Assembly (NCBI GenBank): GCA_030682135.1
Contig: JAUXQT010000043.1
Coordinates: 41,473 to 105,472, forward strand
Source of the DNA: Nitrospirota bacterium
Lineage (GTDB): Bacteria; Nitrospirota; Nitrospiria; Nitrospirales; Nitrospiraceae
Length of the DNA stretch: 64,000 bases
Direction of reading: 5' to 3'
In this document: piece after piece, positions 1-7,957 of the stretch
How the letters are laid out: every line of letters starts with the position of its first letter
Numbering within the stretch: position 1 is the first letter of the stretch
Notes under the pieces: generated by a model
The model's database searches: none
What the model was told of the DNA's origin: nothing
The model's input: only the letters and a program-made list of their open reading frames with translations
Program-made: the position numbers and the translations under genes

Positions 1-1
1 C

Positions 2-1006
2 CCCTCGATCGCTGCCGGTGTCGCGCTCGTCATTTTATATGTCGTGTCGGACTTCGGCGCGGTGTCGTTGCTGCGTTATCAGACCCTCACCTATGCCGTG
101 TTCCAGCAAATGACCGGCCGGTCCGACAATACCGCGGCGAGCATCTTGAGCCTCTTACTGGTCGGGCTGGCGCTAATCTTCCTGATCACGGAACGCTGGT
201 TCCGGCAGAAGAGCCGGTTCTATCAGACCACCGGCCGTTACCGGGCTCCGCAGCGGCATCGCTATGGATGGCTCGGTACTCTTGCCGTCACCGGTTATCT
301 CGGACTAATCGTCGGCGCAGCCTTCGCACTTCCGGCTTCACTCTTAATTCAATGGAGCCTGTCGCCGGAAGCACAGGCTACCCTCGACAGCCGCTTCTTC
401 GGGTTCGTCTGGAACAGCGGTGTCTTGGCGGCCAGTGCCGCCACCGGCGGTGTCTTAATCGGCTTGCCGCTCGCCTATCTGGCGAGCCGCCGCCCGACCT
501 TCCTGAATCTGAGCTGCCTCCAAGCTGCCTATGCCGGCTATGTGCTGCCGGGACCGGTTGCCGCCCTAGCCGTCCTCGTCCTCTTTACCAAACTGGCCCC
601 GGTGTTCTATGGCTCAGTCCTGATCCTGATCGTGGCCTACGTGATCCACTTTCTCCCGGCCGGGCTCCAGTCGCTGGAGCCGGCGCTCCAGCAAATTACG
701 CCAAACCTCGAAGAGGTTGCGCGCACGCTCGGCCTTGGAATGCGTGGGACCTGGCGCCGGGTCACCCTGCCGCTCGTGCGGAACGGATTCGTCGTCGCCT
801 GGGTCTTGATGTTCCTGCAAACGATGAAGGAGCTGCCCGCAACCCTCTTGTTGCGACCGGTGGGATTCGACACCCTGGCCATTCGCGTCTGGATGGAAGC
901 GAGCGAGGAATATTTTCAACTCGCGGCCCCTTCGGCACTCTTGATCGTCGTACTGAGTCTTCCGGCATTGGCCTTGTTGGTTTCAAAAGATTGGCGCGCA
1001 GCCTAA
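2..1006 (+). CDS. Iron-type ABC transporter permease, C-terminal part (5' truncated by window)
   Basis: The reading frame is open from base 2 into the window edge, so the true start lies upstream and only the C-terminal ~334 residues are seen. The protein is hydrophobic with about six membrane spans and carries the binding-protein-dependent permease loop near residues 220-245 of the visible part (EEVARTLGLG then W-R-V-LPLVRNG). The unit resembles the second half of the long fused FbpB/ThiP-type permeases used for Fe(3+), and it sits next to an FbpC-like ATPase 19 bases downstream and to exbB-exbD-tonB. Role in the family: moving iron (or a similar ion) from periplasm to cytoplasm. The substrate is inferred from family and neighbours; a substrate-binding gene is expected upstream. 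Thiamine or sulfate is less likely but possible. Confidence 0.85.
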   Translation, partial: PSIAAGVALVILYVVSDFGAVSLLRYQTLTYAVFQQMTGRSDNTAASILSLLLVGLALIFLITERWFRQKSRFYQTTGRYRAPQRHRYGWLGTLAVTGYLGLIVGAAFALPASLLIQWSLSPEAQATLDSRFFGFVWNSGVLAASAATGGVLIGLPLAYLASRRPTFLNLSCLQAAYAGYVLPGPVAALAVLVLFTKLAPVFYGSVLILIVAYVIHFLPAGLQSLEPALQQITPNLEEVARTLGLGMRGTWRRVTLPLVRNGFVVAWVLMFLQTMKELPATLLLRPVGFDTLAIRVWMEASEEYFQLAAPSALLIVVLSLPALALLVSKDWRAA

Positions 1007-1025
1007 TAGGAAGGATTGTGATTTC

Positions 1026-2150
1026 GTGATCTCAGACCATTCCACCGCACCGAATCCATCCGGGGCGAGCACCGTCCAGGGCAATCTCTTTACACCGGCC
1101 TCCTCGGTCTTGGAACTGCGCCATGTGTCCTGTTCATATGAAACCGGTCGCCCCGCAGTCCAAGAGATTTCCTTCGCGGCACGGGAGGGAGAAATTCTCT
1201 GTTTGCTCGGCCCCTCCGGCTGTGGCAAGACCACAATTCTGCGCGCGATTGCAGGCTTTGAACCGGTTCGTTCAGGCCAGATCTTCTTGTCCGGCCAACT
1301 CATGTCGTCCCCGGACGTGATGACCCCCACCGAAAACCGGCGGGTCGGCATGGTCTTTCAAGAATACGCACTGTTTCCCCACTTGCGCGTGCAGGATAAC
1401 ATCGCCTTCGGGCTCCAACAGCTCACTCGAAACATACGTGCCGCGCGGGTCCAGGAAATGCTGAGGCTCACAGGGCTGGAAGGATTCGAGCGACGCTATC
1501 CGCATGAACTCTCCGGTGGCCAGCAACAGCGGGTTGCCCTCGCTCGCGCCCTGGTCCAAAACCCCGTCGTGCTGCTGCTCGATGAGCCCTTCAGCAATCT
1601 GGACCCAGACATGGCCGGACGCATGCGCCAGGAATTACACGAGTTGCTCCGCCGGACGAAAACGACGACCGTGCTCGTCACACATGACCATGACGAGGCG
1701 TTTGCCATGGCCGATCGAATCGCCGTGCTCAACCAAGGGCGCTTGGAGCAATTCGACACCCCGGAAATGATCTACCACATGCCGGCGACGCCGTTCGTGG
1801 CCGATTTTGTCGGCCAAGCGGACTTCATTCCCGGAACCGTATCCCACGGCATGGTCCAAACCGAACTGGGAGAGTTTCCGGACACGATCGGGTGTAAAGA
1901 CGACACGACCGTCGTCGTCATGATCAGGCCGGACGACATTCATCTCGTGCCCACGGAAGGCGCCCGCGCTCGCGTCCTCTCCCGTCAATTCCGCGGCTCG
2001 GAGAATCTGTACACGGTCCGCCTCCCCTCCGGTCAAATCGTCCATAGCAGTCAGAGCTCTACGAGCGTATATCAAGCAGGTACAACCGTAGAGCTTCGTG
2101 TCTTGGCGACCCATACGGTGCTTTTTCGGCAGGAAAAATCCTCTGGCTAG
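1026..2150 (+). CDS. ABC transporter ATP-binding protein (FbpC/PotA type)
   Basis: A 374-residue ATPase that would power the permease encoded just upstream. The N-terminal ~30 residues are an unusual extension; the nucleotide-binding domain then shows Walker A (GPSGCGKTT, near residues 62-70), the Q-loop (MVFQEYALFPH), the signature LSGGQQQR, Walker B ending LLLDEP, and the switch His in VTHDHDEA. The C-terminal ~120 residues form a TOBE-like domain, as in FbpC/PotA/CysA relatives. The start is GTG at 1026, 19 bases after the permease stop. An FbpC-like iron importer ATPase is the best reading because the next genes are exbB, exbD and tonB; the sequence alone does not fix the substrate. Confidence 0.88.
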   Translation: MISDHSTAPNPSGASTVQGNLFTPASSVLELRHVSCSYETGRPAVQEISFAAREGEILCLLGPSGCGKTTILRAIAGFEPVRSGQIFLSGQLMSSPDVMTPTENRRVGMVFQEYALFPHLRVQDNIAFGLQQLTRNIRAARVQEMLRLTGLEGFERRYPHELSGGQQQRVALARALVQNPVVLLLDEPFSNLDPDMAGRMRQELHELLRRTKTTTVLVTHDHDEAFAMADRIAVLNQGRLEQFDTPEMIYHMPATPFVADFVGQADFIPGTVSHGMVQTELGEFPDTIGCKDDTTVVVMIRPDDIHLVPTEGARARVLSRQFRGSENLYTVRLPSGQIVHSSQSSTSVYQAGTTVELRVLATHTVLFRQEKSSG

Positions 2151-2280
2151 CGATTGCGGCCAGTCTGACCGAGCACCGGAAGCATTGACAGGCTTTTTCA
2201 CGATCTGGCATTGATAGATCCTCACGACTGGTCCAACCGCACCGGGCCGTGAATCACACAGAGAAAGTGAGACCTCGCGC

Positions 2281-2712
2281 ATGAATGCATTACACAACTT
2301 GGTCGATTACGGAATTATCGGCCTCTTACTGGCACTCAGCCTCTGGACCGTGGCCGTTGCGGTGGAACGGTGGCTCTTTTACCGCCGTGTCGATCTCGCG
2401 CAATACCCCACCAACCTAGGGCTGGAAATGGCGCTCACCAAACATCTGGTCATCATCGGCACGGTGGCCGCGAACGCCCCCTACATCGGCTTGCTGGGGA
2501 CCGTGCTCGGCATCATGCTTACCTTCCATACGATGGGAACCTCCGGCACCATGGCGGTCAATGCCATCATGATCGGACTCAGCCTTGCGCTCAAAGCCAC
2601 GGCGGTCGGACTGCTCGTCGCCATTCCCTGTGTCGTCATGAACAATGTACTCAGACGGAAAGTGACCGAACTCCTCGCCCAACACAAGGAACGCCATGCA
2701 ACGAGACATTGA
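2281..2712 (+). CDS. exbB: ExbB-type proton channel subunit of a TonB system (short form)
   Basis: A 143-residue MotA/TolQ/ExbB protein. Classical ExbB is about 220-245 residues; this is the short form seen in group-2 ExbB proteins. Three hydrophobic spans are visible (about residues 8-28, 57-80 and 95-122), with the conserved channel segment APYIGLLGTVLGIM followed by NAIMIGLSLALKATAVGLLVAIP. With ExbD it forms the inner-membrane proton channel that energises TonB. Its last 17 bases overlap exbD in another frame, so the two are translationally coupled. About 130 bases separate it from the ABC ATPase; TTGACA at 2185-2190 could be a -35, but no good -10 is seen at normal spacing. Confidence 0.93.
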   Translation: MNALHNLVDYGIIGLLLALSLWTVAVAVERWLFYRRVDLAQYPTNLGLEMALTKHLVIIGTVAANAPYIGLLGTVLGIMLTFHTMGTSGTMAVNAIMIGLSLALKATAVGLLVAIPCVVMNNVLRRKVTELLAQHKERHATRH

Positions 2713-3070
2713 TCAGATCAACGTCATCCCCCTTGTGGATGTGATGCTGGTCCTGTTGGTCATCGTGCTGACCACCGCGACCTTCATCAGCAGCGGGCAG
2801 ATTCCCGTCAATTTAGCGAAAGCGAAAGAGGTCGGCGATCGCAAAGAAACCCCGGTCGTGATCACCCTCACTGCCGACGGGGCACTGTTTCTCAACGACC
2901 ATGCCATTCCGGAGGGAGGGCTCCCCAATGCCCTGGCCACGGAACCTCGAGCGTCGGCAGTCGTGGTACGGGCAGACAAAGTCACCTTGCTCGAACGATT
3001 CGTGTCTGTGGTGGATGAAATACGGGGCCTGGGGTTTCAACAGGTCAGTCTGGAAGTCATTCGCCTGTGA
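2696..3070 (+). CDS. exbD: ExbD/TolR-type TonB-system subunit
   Basis: A 124-residue protein with one N-terminal membrane span (about residues 14-34) and a periplasmic domain, the usual ExbD layout. The conserved Asp of the proton path is in the span segment VIPLVDVMLVLLVI (Asp17). The start ATG at 2696 lies inside exbB and the stop TGA overlaps the GTG start of tonB by four bases (GTGA). This gives a tightly coupled exbB-exbD-tonB operon. The partner TonB-dependent receptor is not in this window. Confidence 0.93.
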   Translation: MQRDIDQINVIPLVDVMLVLLVIVLTTATFISSGQIPVNLAKAKEVGDRKETPVVITLTADGALFLNDHAIPEGGLPNALATEPRASAVVVRADKVTLLERFVSVVDEIRGLGFQQVSLEVIRL

Positions 3071-4047
3071 TCGCTGCCGAACCACATCGATCAGGGACCA
3101 GGAAAGAAGCGCACAGTCTTGGATGGCTCGTCTCCATCCTCTTGCACGGTGCCGTGGCGCTCATCGCGCTTATACTGGTGACACAGGCCCAACTCTCGCC
3201 CCAGGACGACCCCTTCAAGTGGAACGTCGCCATGGTGTCGCCGACACAACCGGTGACCGCCACAACATCGCCCCCCCATCAATCCACAGCTCCATCAGTT
3301 TCACCTCCACCCCCTACTCCCGCCTCGCCCCTGCAGCAGAATGTCCCAACACAACCCCTCGCAGCACCTCAGCCCCTTGCGCAACAGACGACTCCATCGA
3401 TTGCTGAGCGAACGGCCGTCACTCCAATGGTTGCAGATCCTCCCGCACCAATGCCACTCGAACCGGCGACGCCCTCACAGTCAGTTGCTCATACGGCACG
3501 ACCAGTCGAGCCCATCAGACATGAGGCTGTGGTGCCGAAAACTCCAGAAGCTTCACCGATTCAGAAACCAGCCGAGGAACCGCCAACCGTACCAGTACCA
3601 TCCGATACACATGCAGCGCCATCGCCCCCACCCGCCACTCCCGTTTCACCACCGACCCAGGCTGCCACACATTCCCCGATACCAGCGCCTCTGACTGACG
3701 CAGCGCCAACGCAGACTGCCGCCAGCGCTCAGGCACCGGCGAACGCACCGATAAAGCGCGACTATGGCTGGCTTTCTGAAACAATTTTACGGCGGGTAGA
3801 AGAGCTGAAGCGTTATCCTGCCTCAGCCAGGGCGGAGCGAGCTGAAGGAAAAGTCGTGGTGAAAGCCGTGATCAACGAAGACGGAAGCATCGGCGAGATG
3901 GAAGTCTTTCAGAGCTCCGGGCATCCCGTTCTCGACAAGGCCGCGATGGACACCATGAAACAGGCAGCACCTTTTCACTTGCCTCACCCATTGGGCCAAC
4001 CGCGCATGACCATCAAGATTCCGATGAGTTATCGATTGGATCGGTAG
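3067..4047 (+). CDS. tonB: TonB energy transducer
   Basis: A 326-residue TonB. A cytoplasmic basic stretch is followed by one membrane span (about residues 18-40, ending in VTQAQ), then a long Pro/Ala/Thr-rich periplasmic spacer (about residues 55-230) and a C-terminal TonB domain (about residues 235-324) with the typical YPASARAERAEG, then V-INEDGSIG, and SSGHPVLDKAAM. It couples the ExbB-ExbD proton channel to outer-membrane receptors. The start is GTG at 3067, overlapping the exbD stop. The spacer is longer than in E. coli TonB (239 residues in total). The gene runs tail-to-tail toward the lipoprotein gene at 4080-4388, leaving only 32 bases between stops. Confidence 0.93.
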   Translation: MIAAEPHRSGTRKEAHSLGWLVSILLHGAVALIALILVTQAQLSPQDDPFKWNVAMVSPTQPVTATTSPPHQSTAPSVSPPPPTPASPLQQNVPTQPLAAPQPLAQQTTPSIAERTAVTPMVADPPAPMPLEPATPSQSVAHTARPVEPIRHEAVVPKTPEASPIQKPAEEPPTVPVPSDTHAAPSPPPATPVSPPTQAATHSPIPAPLTDAAPTQTAASAQAPANAPIKRDYGWLSETILRRVEELKRYPASARAERAEGKVVVKAVINEDGSIGEMEVFQSSGHPVLDKAAMDTMKQAAPFHLPHPLGQPRMTIKIPMSYRLDR

Positions 4048-4079
4048 ACCAAACAGGGAACGGGAAGCACCCTGCCCAT

Positions 4080-4388
4080 TCAACAATCCCGCTGAAGCCA
4101 GTCTCTCAGAATCCCTTCTCGATCGAATATCAGCACATAGGCGCGGCAAAAGGATGAGCGGGCCGTACCAGCGTAGCCGGAGTTGGCGCTCCCGCGGTCA
4201 AAATACGTCCAGACTACGTGATGATCCAGCCGCTCCTCAACCTTATGGGGGGAGCCATACCGCTTCGCCACCCGCTCAGCCGTAGCTTCGTTGATGCGAT
4301 CTTTGAAATAGTGGGTTTCGATCTCCGAACAGGCGCCGACTGCCCCTAAGACACAGAGAAGCAGAAGTTGTTGAACGGTCCGCATCAT
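4080..4388 (-). CDS. Small putative lipoprotein, unknown function
   Basis: A 102-residue protein not recognised as a named family. It has a signal peptide with a lipobox ending LGAVGAC (Cys20), so it should be an exported lipoprotein. The mature part has a YGSPHKVEE...VWTYFDRG pattern reminiscent of SmpA/OmlA-like small lipoproteins that carry outer-membrane-assembly-type folds, but this similarity is weak. Its ATG overlaps the apbE stop by four bases (ATGA), so it is probably co-translated with apbE and may belong to the same exported flavin or iron function. That link is inference from gene order. Confidence 0.75.
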   Translation of the reverse strand: MMRTVQQLLLLCVLGAVGACSEIETHYFKDRINEATAERVAKRYGSPHKVEERLDHHVVWTYFDRGSANSGYAGTARSSFCRAYVLIFDREGILRDWLQRDC

Positions 4389-5437
4389 TGGCCTTGCCCT
4401 CTGCCATCCGATTGCCCTGGAAACCGAACCCGGTTATGTAACCCTGATGACAGAAACAGGCGACCATCAGCATCCACGATAATGGCTTCAACATCCGGCA
4501 ACCGTTCAATGAGCTCCATGCCCCGCTCCGGCCCCATCACGAAAATGCCCGTATCGAGTCCATCCGCCCAGACCCCTTCTTTGGCGATCACCGTCACACT
4601 TTGGCAGCCCCGGGCCGGCTGAAGCGTATTCGGATCCAGGATGTGATGATACCGGACCCCGTCACGCTCGAAAAATCGTTCATAGTCGCCCGCCGTTGAA
4701 ATCGCTTCATCTTCCAAGTCGATATAAACAAGAACGGCGCCCTCTTTGCGAGGATGTTGAATGCCGACGGGAAACGTTCTTCCACCCGGCAGCTGTCCGA
4801 ATGTTTTGATATCCCCCGAGAGCGCCACCACTCCCGCCAATGCCCCAGCCTGCTTCATCGCTATGACCGCGTGATCCGCGGCATAACCCTTTCCGATTCC
4901 GCCGACATCGATCCGCATGCCCGGTTTTTCAAGATAGAGAGTCTGTTCGTGCAGATCGGTCCGAACTGCCTGCAGATCCACCAAAGGACGGAGGGCATTC
5001 AACTCCGTCTCTGTCGGTATCCGTTGACCTTCGGTCACACGCCACGCATCGACGGCCGGACCGATGGCAATATTGAATCCACCACCTGTTATGCCTGCTG
5101 CCTGCTTCGCACGCTGGACGACCGTCCAGGTCTCAAGACTCACCGGAACAGGCTTGATTCCTGCCGAATCATTCACGCGAGAAAGTTCGCTGCTTGGAAT
5201 CCAGGTGCTCAGAAGTTGCTCAAGCCGCTTCACTTCTTGGAAACCCGCATTGATTGCGCTGTGGGCAACCAGATCTGTGGGTGCCACAGCCGTAATCGAC
5301 ACGAGCGTTCCCATATGGATCTGCGACCGCTTCACCACCACGGAAGGAGAACCAGGCGACAGCCCGACGCACCCTGATTCCATTATCAGGACGAGACTGA
5401 GGCAGCAAGAGGACACAATTGTTCGAACCATCGACAT
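4385..5437 (-). CDS. apbE: FAD:protein FMN transferase (ApbE), lipoprotein form
   Basis: A 350-residue ApbE, which in the periplasm covalently attaches FMN from FAD to a Thr in exported target proteins. The chosen ATG at 5437 is preceded by a strong GGAAGGAGG at six bases spacing; a longer frame upstream exists but lacks such a site. A signal peptide ends with lipobox IMESGC (Cys23). ApbE motifs seen are GGIGKGYAAD, ISTAGDYERFF with RYHHILDP, and the metal-site segment DGLDTGIFVMG. A likely substrate is encoded nearby: the FMN_bind protein at 7942-8628 has SGAT. The gene is divergent from the Fur-box-controlled genes on the other strand. Family assignment is secure; the specific partner is inferred. 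Confidence 0.95.
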   Translation of the reverse strand: MSMVRTIVSSCCLSLVLIMESGCVGLSPGSPSVVVKRSQIHMGTLVSITAVAPTDLVAHSAINAGFQEVKRLEQLLSTWIPSSELSRVNDSAGIKPVPVSLETWTVVQRAKQAAGITGGGFNIAIGPAVDAWRVTEGQRIPTETELNALRPLVDLQAVRTDLHEQTLYLEKPGMRIDVGGIGKGYAADHAVIAMKQAGALAGVVALSGDIKTFGQLPGGRTFPVGIQHPRKEGAVLVYIDLEDEAISTAGDYERFFERDGVRYHHILDPNTLQPARGCQSVTVIAKEGVWADGLDTGIFVMGPERGMELIERLPDVEAIIVDADGRLFLSSGLHNRVRFPGQSDGRGQGQ

Positions 5438-5532
5438 GAGCTGCCTCCTTCCAAATCCTGAGCCAGCCAACGAGCAACGAGAGCTCCGACTCACCCGATA
5501 AATCGCAAGGGCCACTGAGCCATCATGGCAGA

Positions 5533-5538
5533 ATTATA
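5533..5538 (-). promoter_or_regulatory. Candidate -10 element for apbE
   Basis: Reading the minus strand, a perfect TATAAT occurs at 5538-5533, about 95 bases upstream of the apbE ATG. No convincing -35 is seen at 16-18 bases, so either the promoter depends on an activator or the match is chance. It sits in the divergent intergenic region shared with the Fur-box promoter. Confidence 0.4.
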
Positions 5539-5598
5539 GGCAATCTCCCGCAGGAAAGCATGCGTTTCACCCTTCCAAAAATCGTGCGCCCACCCCTC

Positions 5599-5640
5599 TT
5601 GACAATCGAGCCCCCATCAGGATATTAATAATCGTTCTCA
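5599..5640 (+). promoter_or_regulatory. Sigma70-like promoter overlapped by a Fur-box-like operator
   Basis: A TTGACA -35 at 5599-5604 is followed after 17-18 bases by ATATTA/TATTAA (5622-5628) as -10. The 15 bases at 5626-5640 (TAATAATCGTTCTCA) match the 7-1-7 Fur consensus TGATAATnATTATCA at 11 of 14 specified positions, covering the -10 and the expected start of transcription. Repression by Fur with iron is the expected logic. It would control the zinc-ribbon gene at 5669 and probably the porin and FMN_bind genes after it. The match was made by eye; no scan of the genome background was possible. Confidence 0.7.
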
Positions 5641-5668
5641 ATTTCATTTAGATCGATTGGCACGCACA

Positions 5669-5860
5669 ATGATCACAACAAACGCTCCTGCATCACAGAC
5701 CCATCATAGCGACGAAACACGCTGCGAGTGCGGACAGCTCATGGCCAAGGTACGGGGGCAAGGCCTCGAGTTGAAATGCAAACGTTGCAAACGGATTGTC
5801 GTCATCCCCTTCACGTCCATTGAAGGATGGACGGATCTCACGTCTCGCAATGCGTCATGA
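5669..5860 (+). CDS. Com-like small zinc-ribbon protein
   Basis: A 63-residue protein with two Cys pairs, CEC near residues 20-22 and CKRC near residues 37-40, in the pattern RCECGQLMAKV...LELKCKRCKRIVVIPF. This resembles the Com family (named after the phage Mu translational activator), a nucleic-acid-binding zinc ribbon. ATG at 5669 is chosen; a TTG at 5657 in frame is also possible, and neither has a strong ribosome-binding site. It lies about 30 bases after the expected transcription start of the Fur-box promoter, as the first gene of the iron-responsive set. No phage genes are near, so a host regulatory role is plausible but unproven. Confidence 0.7.
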   Translation: MITTNAPASQTHHSDETRCECGQLMAKVRGQGLELKCKRCKRIVVIPFTSIEGWTDLTSRNAS

Positions 5861-5978
5861 TCATGAAAGGAGGCTATCACGCATCTCTCGTGCGAGCAGT
5901 CACTATGGAACATCAACACGACCAGAGACCGCCGAGTCCCGAGTCAGACCACAACCCTACTCACCGTGGAGGATACCG

Positions 5979-7442
5979 ATGAAGATCCGGTCAATCCTCG
6001 GGGCTCTTATCATCGCCAGCTTGCCGGTCATGCCGGCGTTGGCAGAGAACATGACCCCGGAGGACATTAAGAAGCTCGTCGACGAAGCCGTCAGCAAACG
6101 GATGCAGGAACATGAACGCCGGGAAAGCCCCATGGAACGAGCCATGGAAAAGAAAGAGGGTCAGCCAGGTGCCGTCCAATACCCCACCGCGACCGGACCC
6201 ATGACCGATATCAGGGTCGAGCGGAAGGGAGAAGAAAAGGTCGCCCTCGGCTTCGGTTCAACCGGGTCAGGAAAACTGATCTATGCCAAGCCCTTCTTGA
6301 GTGCCCCGAAGGCCACCGTCGGTGGCTACGCCGACGTCATGTACAACAACCTATCGCGTCAGAACCTGGACAACCCCAGCCGGAACTCCTTCGGTCAGCA
6401 GAGGTTGGTGCCCTTTATCTATGCGGACATCACCGACCATATCAAGTTCGCTACGGAAATCGAGATCGAACGGGGTGGAGTCAACGCACCCCAGGGCACT
6501 GACGGCTCAATGCAGATCGAGTTCGCGCAAATCGACTACCTGGTCCATGAGGCTGTCAATCTCCGTGCCGGTATCCTCTTGATGCCGGTGGGCAAATTCA
6601 ATTTGCTGCACGATTCACCATTGAACGACCTCGTAGATCGGCCGATGGTTTCGAGGATTGTCATCCCCAGCACCTGGTTTGAATCGGGCGCCGGCATCTA
6701 CGGCACCCTCTACCCGTCATCCCAATCCAAACTGGACTATGAAGTCTATGCGGTCAACGGCATGAGCCAAACCGCTGGCGCTATTACCGACGCGGGAGTG
6801 CGAGGCGCGCGGGGCAGCGTTTCCCGCGATCGCGACGACAACAAGGCCGTCGTCGGCCGCCTTGCCTTCAGCCCCATGCTCGGGATTGAAGTGGCAGGAT
6901 CCGGTTATCATGGTGCATACAAGCCCTCCGCTGGGGCCATCGGGACCGGGCGCATCAGCATCTTCGCGCTCGACTGGACTCTCCAAAAAGGGCCGTTCGA
7001 AATCATCGGTGAGTCCGCCTGGTCAAGAATCAGCAACAACAACGCAACCGGTACCGCCGGGAGCGGGATCGGGCCAGCCGGCATGCAGGGCTACTACATT
7101 CAAGGAAACTACCATTTCATGCCGGACTTCCTGAAGAAGTGGGCGCCCAGCCATTTCTCAGATGCCTCAACCTTCACGGCGGTTGTGCGCTGGGAACATG
7201 TCGATACCGACACCGACGATCGTACTCGGAACGCGCCGAATACTTTAGGCAATCGGCGGGAACTCGAACGGTTGACGCTCGGAATGAATTTTCGACCGAT
7301 CGAAGACACCGTGTTCAAGTTCGACTGGCAATTTAATACTCAGAAGAATGCAACCGGCCTAGTCAACGCTGGAGACCTTGGCAGCGCAAATAGTCCGATG
7401 AATGGAAACGGATTCTTAATTCAAGCAGCGACATACTTCTAG
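5979..7442 (+). CDS. Outer-membrane beta-barrel porin (OprO/OprP-like)
   Basis: A 487-residue exported porin. The start ATG at 5979 has GTGGAGG upstream, and a signal peptide ends at PALA. A short charged helical stretch (about residues 27-60, with KKLVDEAVSKRMQEHE) resembles the periplasmic coiled-coil start of some porins. The barrel then shows alternating hydrophobic/polar strands with motifs such as GGYADVMYN, FATEIEIERGG and AGILLMPVGKFN, and ends in an aromatic residue (final residues AATYF), the usual outer-membrane sorting signal. The substrate is unknown; phosphate-selective porin family membership does not prove phosphate. Downstream of a Fur-box promoter and upstream of an FMN_bind system, it may let ligands or iron species in. 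Confidence 0.85.
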   Translation: MKIRSILGALIIASLPVMPALAENMTPEDIKKLVDEAVSKRMQEHERRESPMERAMEKKEGQPGAVQYPTATGPMTDIRVERKGEEKVALGFGSTGSGKLIYAKPFLSAPKATVGGYADVMYNNLSRQNLDNPSRNSFGQQRLVPFIYADITDHIKFATEIEIERGGVNAPQGTDGSMQIEFAQIDYLVHEAVNLRAGILLMPVGKFNLLHDSPLNDLVDRPMVSRIVIPSTWFESGAGIYGTLYPSSQSKLDYEVYAVNGMSQTAGAITDAGVRGARGSVSRDRDDNKAVVGRLAFSPMLGIEVAGSGYHGAYKPSAGAIGTGRISIFALDWTLQKGPFEIIGESAWSRISNNNATGTAGSGIGPAGMQGYYIQGNYHFMPDFLKKWAPSHFSDASTFTAVVRWEHVDTDTDDRTRNAPNTLGNRRELERLTLGMNFRPIEDTVFKFDWQFNTQKNATGLVNAGDLGSANSPMNGNGFLIQAATYF

Positions 7443-7450
7443 GTATCATG

Positions 7451-7481
7451 GGTGCTCCCCACCATCCTGGTGGGGAGCACC
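7451..7481 (+). terminator. Perfect 14-bp hairpin after the porin gene
   Basis: The sequence GGTGCTCCCCACCA (7451-7464), the loop TCC and TGGTGGGGAGCACC (7468-7481) form a perfect 14-bp stem with a three-base loop, starting nine bases after the porin stop. No T-run follows, so it may be a processing or mRNA-stability element that separates porin from downstream expression, or a weak terminator. The next gene starts 21 bases later. Confidence 0.65.
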
Positions 7482-7501
7482 GGACAGGGATTGAGGTTTT
7501 C

Positions 7502-7957
7502 ATGTATTGTACTCGGCTCAGCCTCTTCGTGATGGCCGGTTTCCTGACAGCATGCGCCTCCATGGGCGACATGCAGCAGCGATTTGCCGTCTGCAGTTAC
7601 GACCATGCCTGGGAGGCGGCCCTTGAGGCCGTGAAAGATCGTGCGATCAACACGAAGGATAAGGATGGCGGCCTCATCGTCACCGGCTGGCTGGAAATTC
7701 CGATGCCGGGACGGACCTTTGGTGCCCTCCAACGCGACGTGGGGGATAGCAAAGATCGGTCCCGTATTACGCTTTCGGTCAAACGGCTCGACGACGTCAC
7801 GAAGATCAGCTTCGTTGAAGAGCGGCAACGGTGGGCGTTCCGGGGCGGCTCTCGTCTCTTTGGCTGGGCCTCGACGGACCCTTCCGACGACGTCATGCGT
7901 GACATCCAAAGCCGCCTGGATACCAAACTCAAGGAGCACGGATGTTCACTAACCTGA
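7502..7957 (+). CDS. Putative lipoprotein, unknown function
   Basis: A 151-residue protein with a signal peptide and lipobox FLTAC (Cys18), so probably membrane-anchored in the envelope. The mature part (AWEAALEAVKDR, a GWLEIP segment, then KRLDDVTKISFVEE) resembles the small lipoproteins found beside envelope redox or transport genes, but I do not recognise a named family. ATG at 7502 is chosen because it begins the signal peptide; the frame upstream runs back through the hairpin. Its last 16 bases overlap the FMN_bind gene, implying coupled translation and a shared process. Confidence 0.75.
   Translation: MYCTRLSLFVMAGFLTACASMGDMQQRFAVCSYDHAWEAALEAVKDRAINTKDKDGGLIVTGWLEIPMPGRTFGALQRDVGDSKDRSRITLSVKRLDDVTKISFVEERQRWAFRGGSRLFGWASTDPSDDVMRDIQSRLDTKLKEHGCSLT

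Noticed and set aside
2185-2216. Promoter before exbB
   Set aside because: TTGACA is present, but no -10 at 16-19 bases; not strong enough to list.
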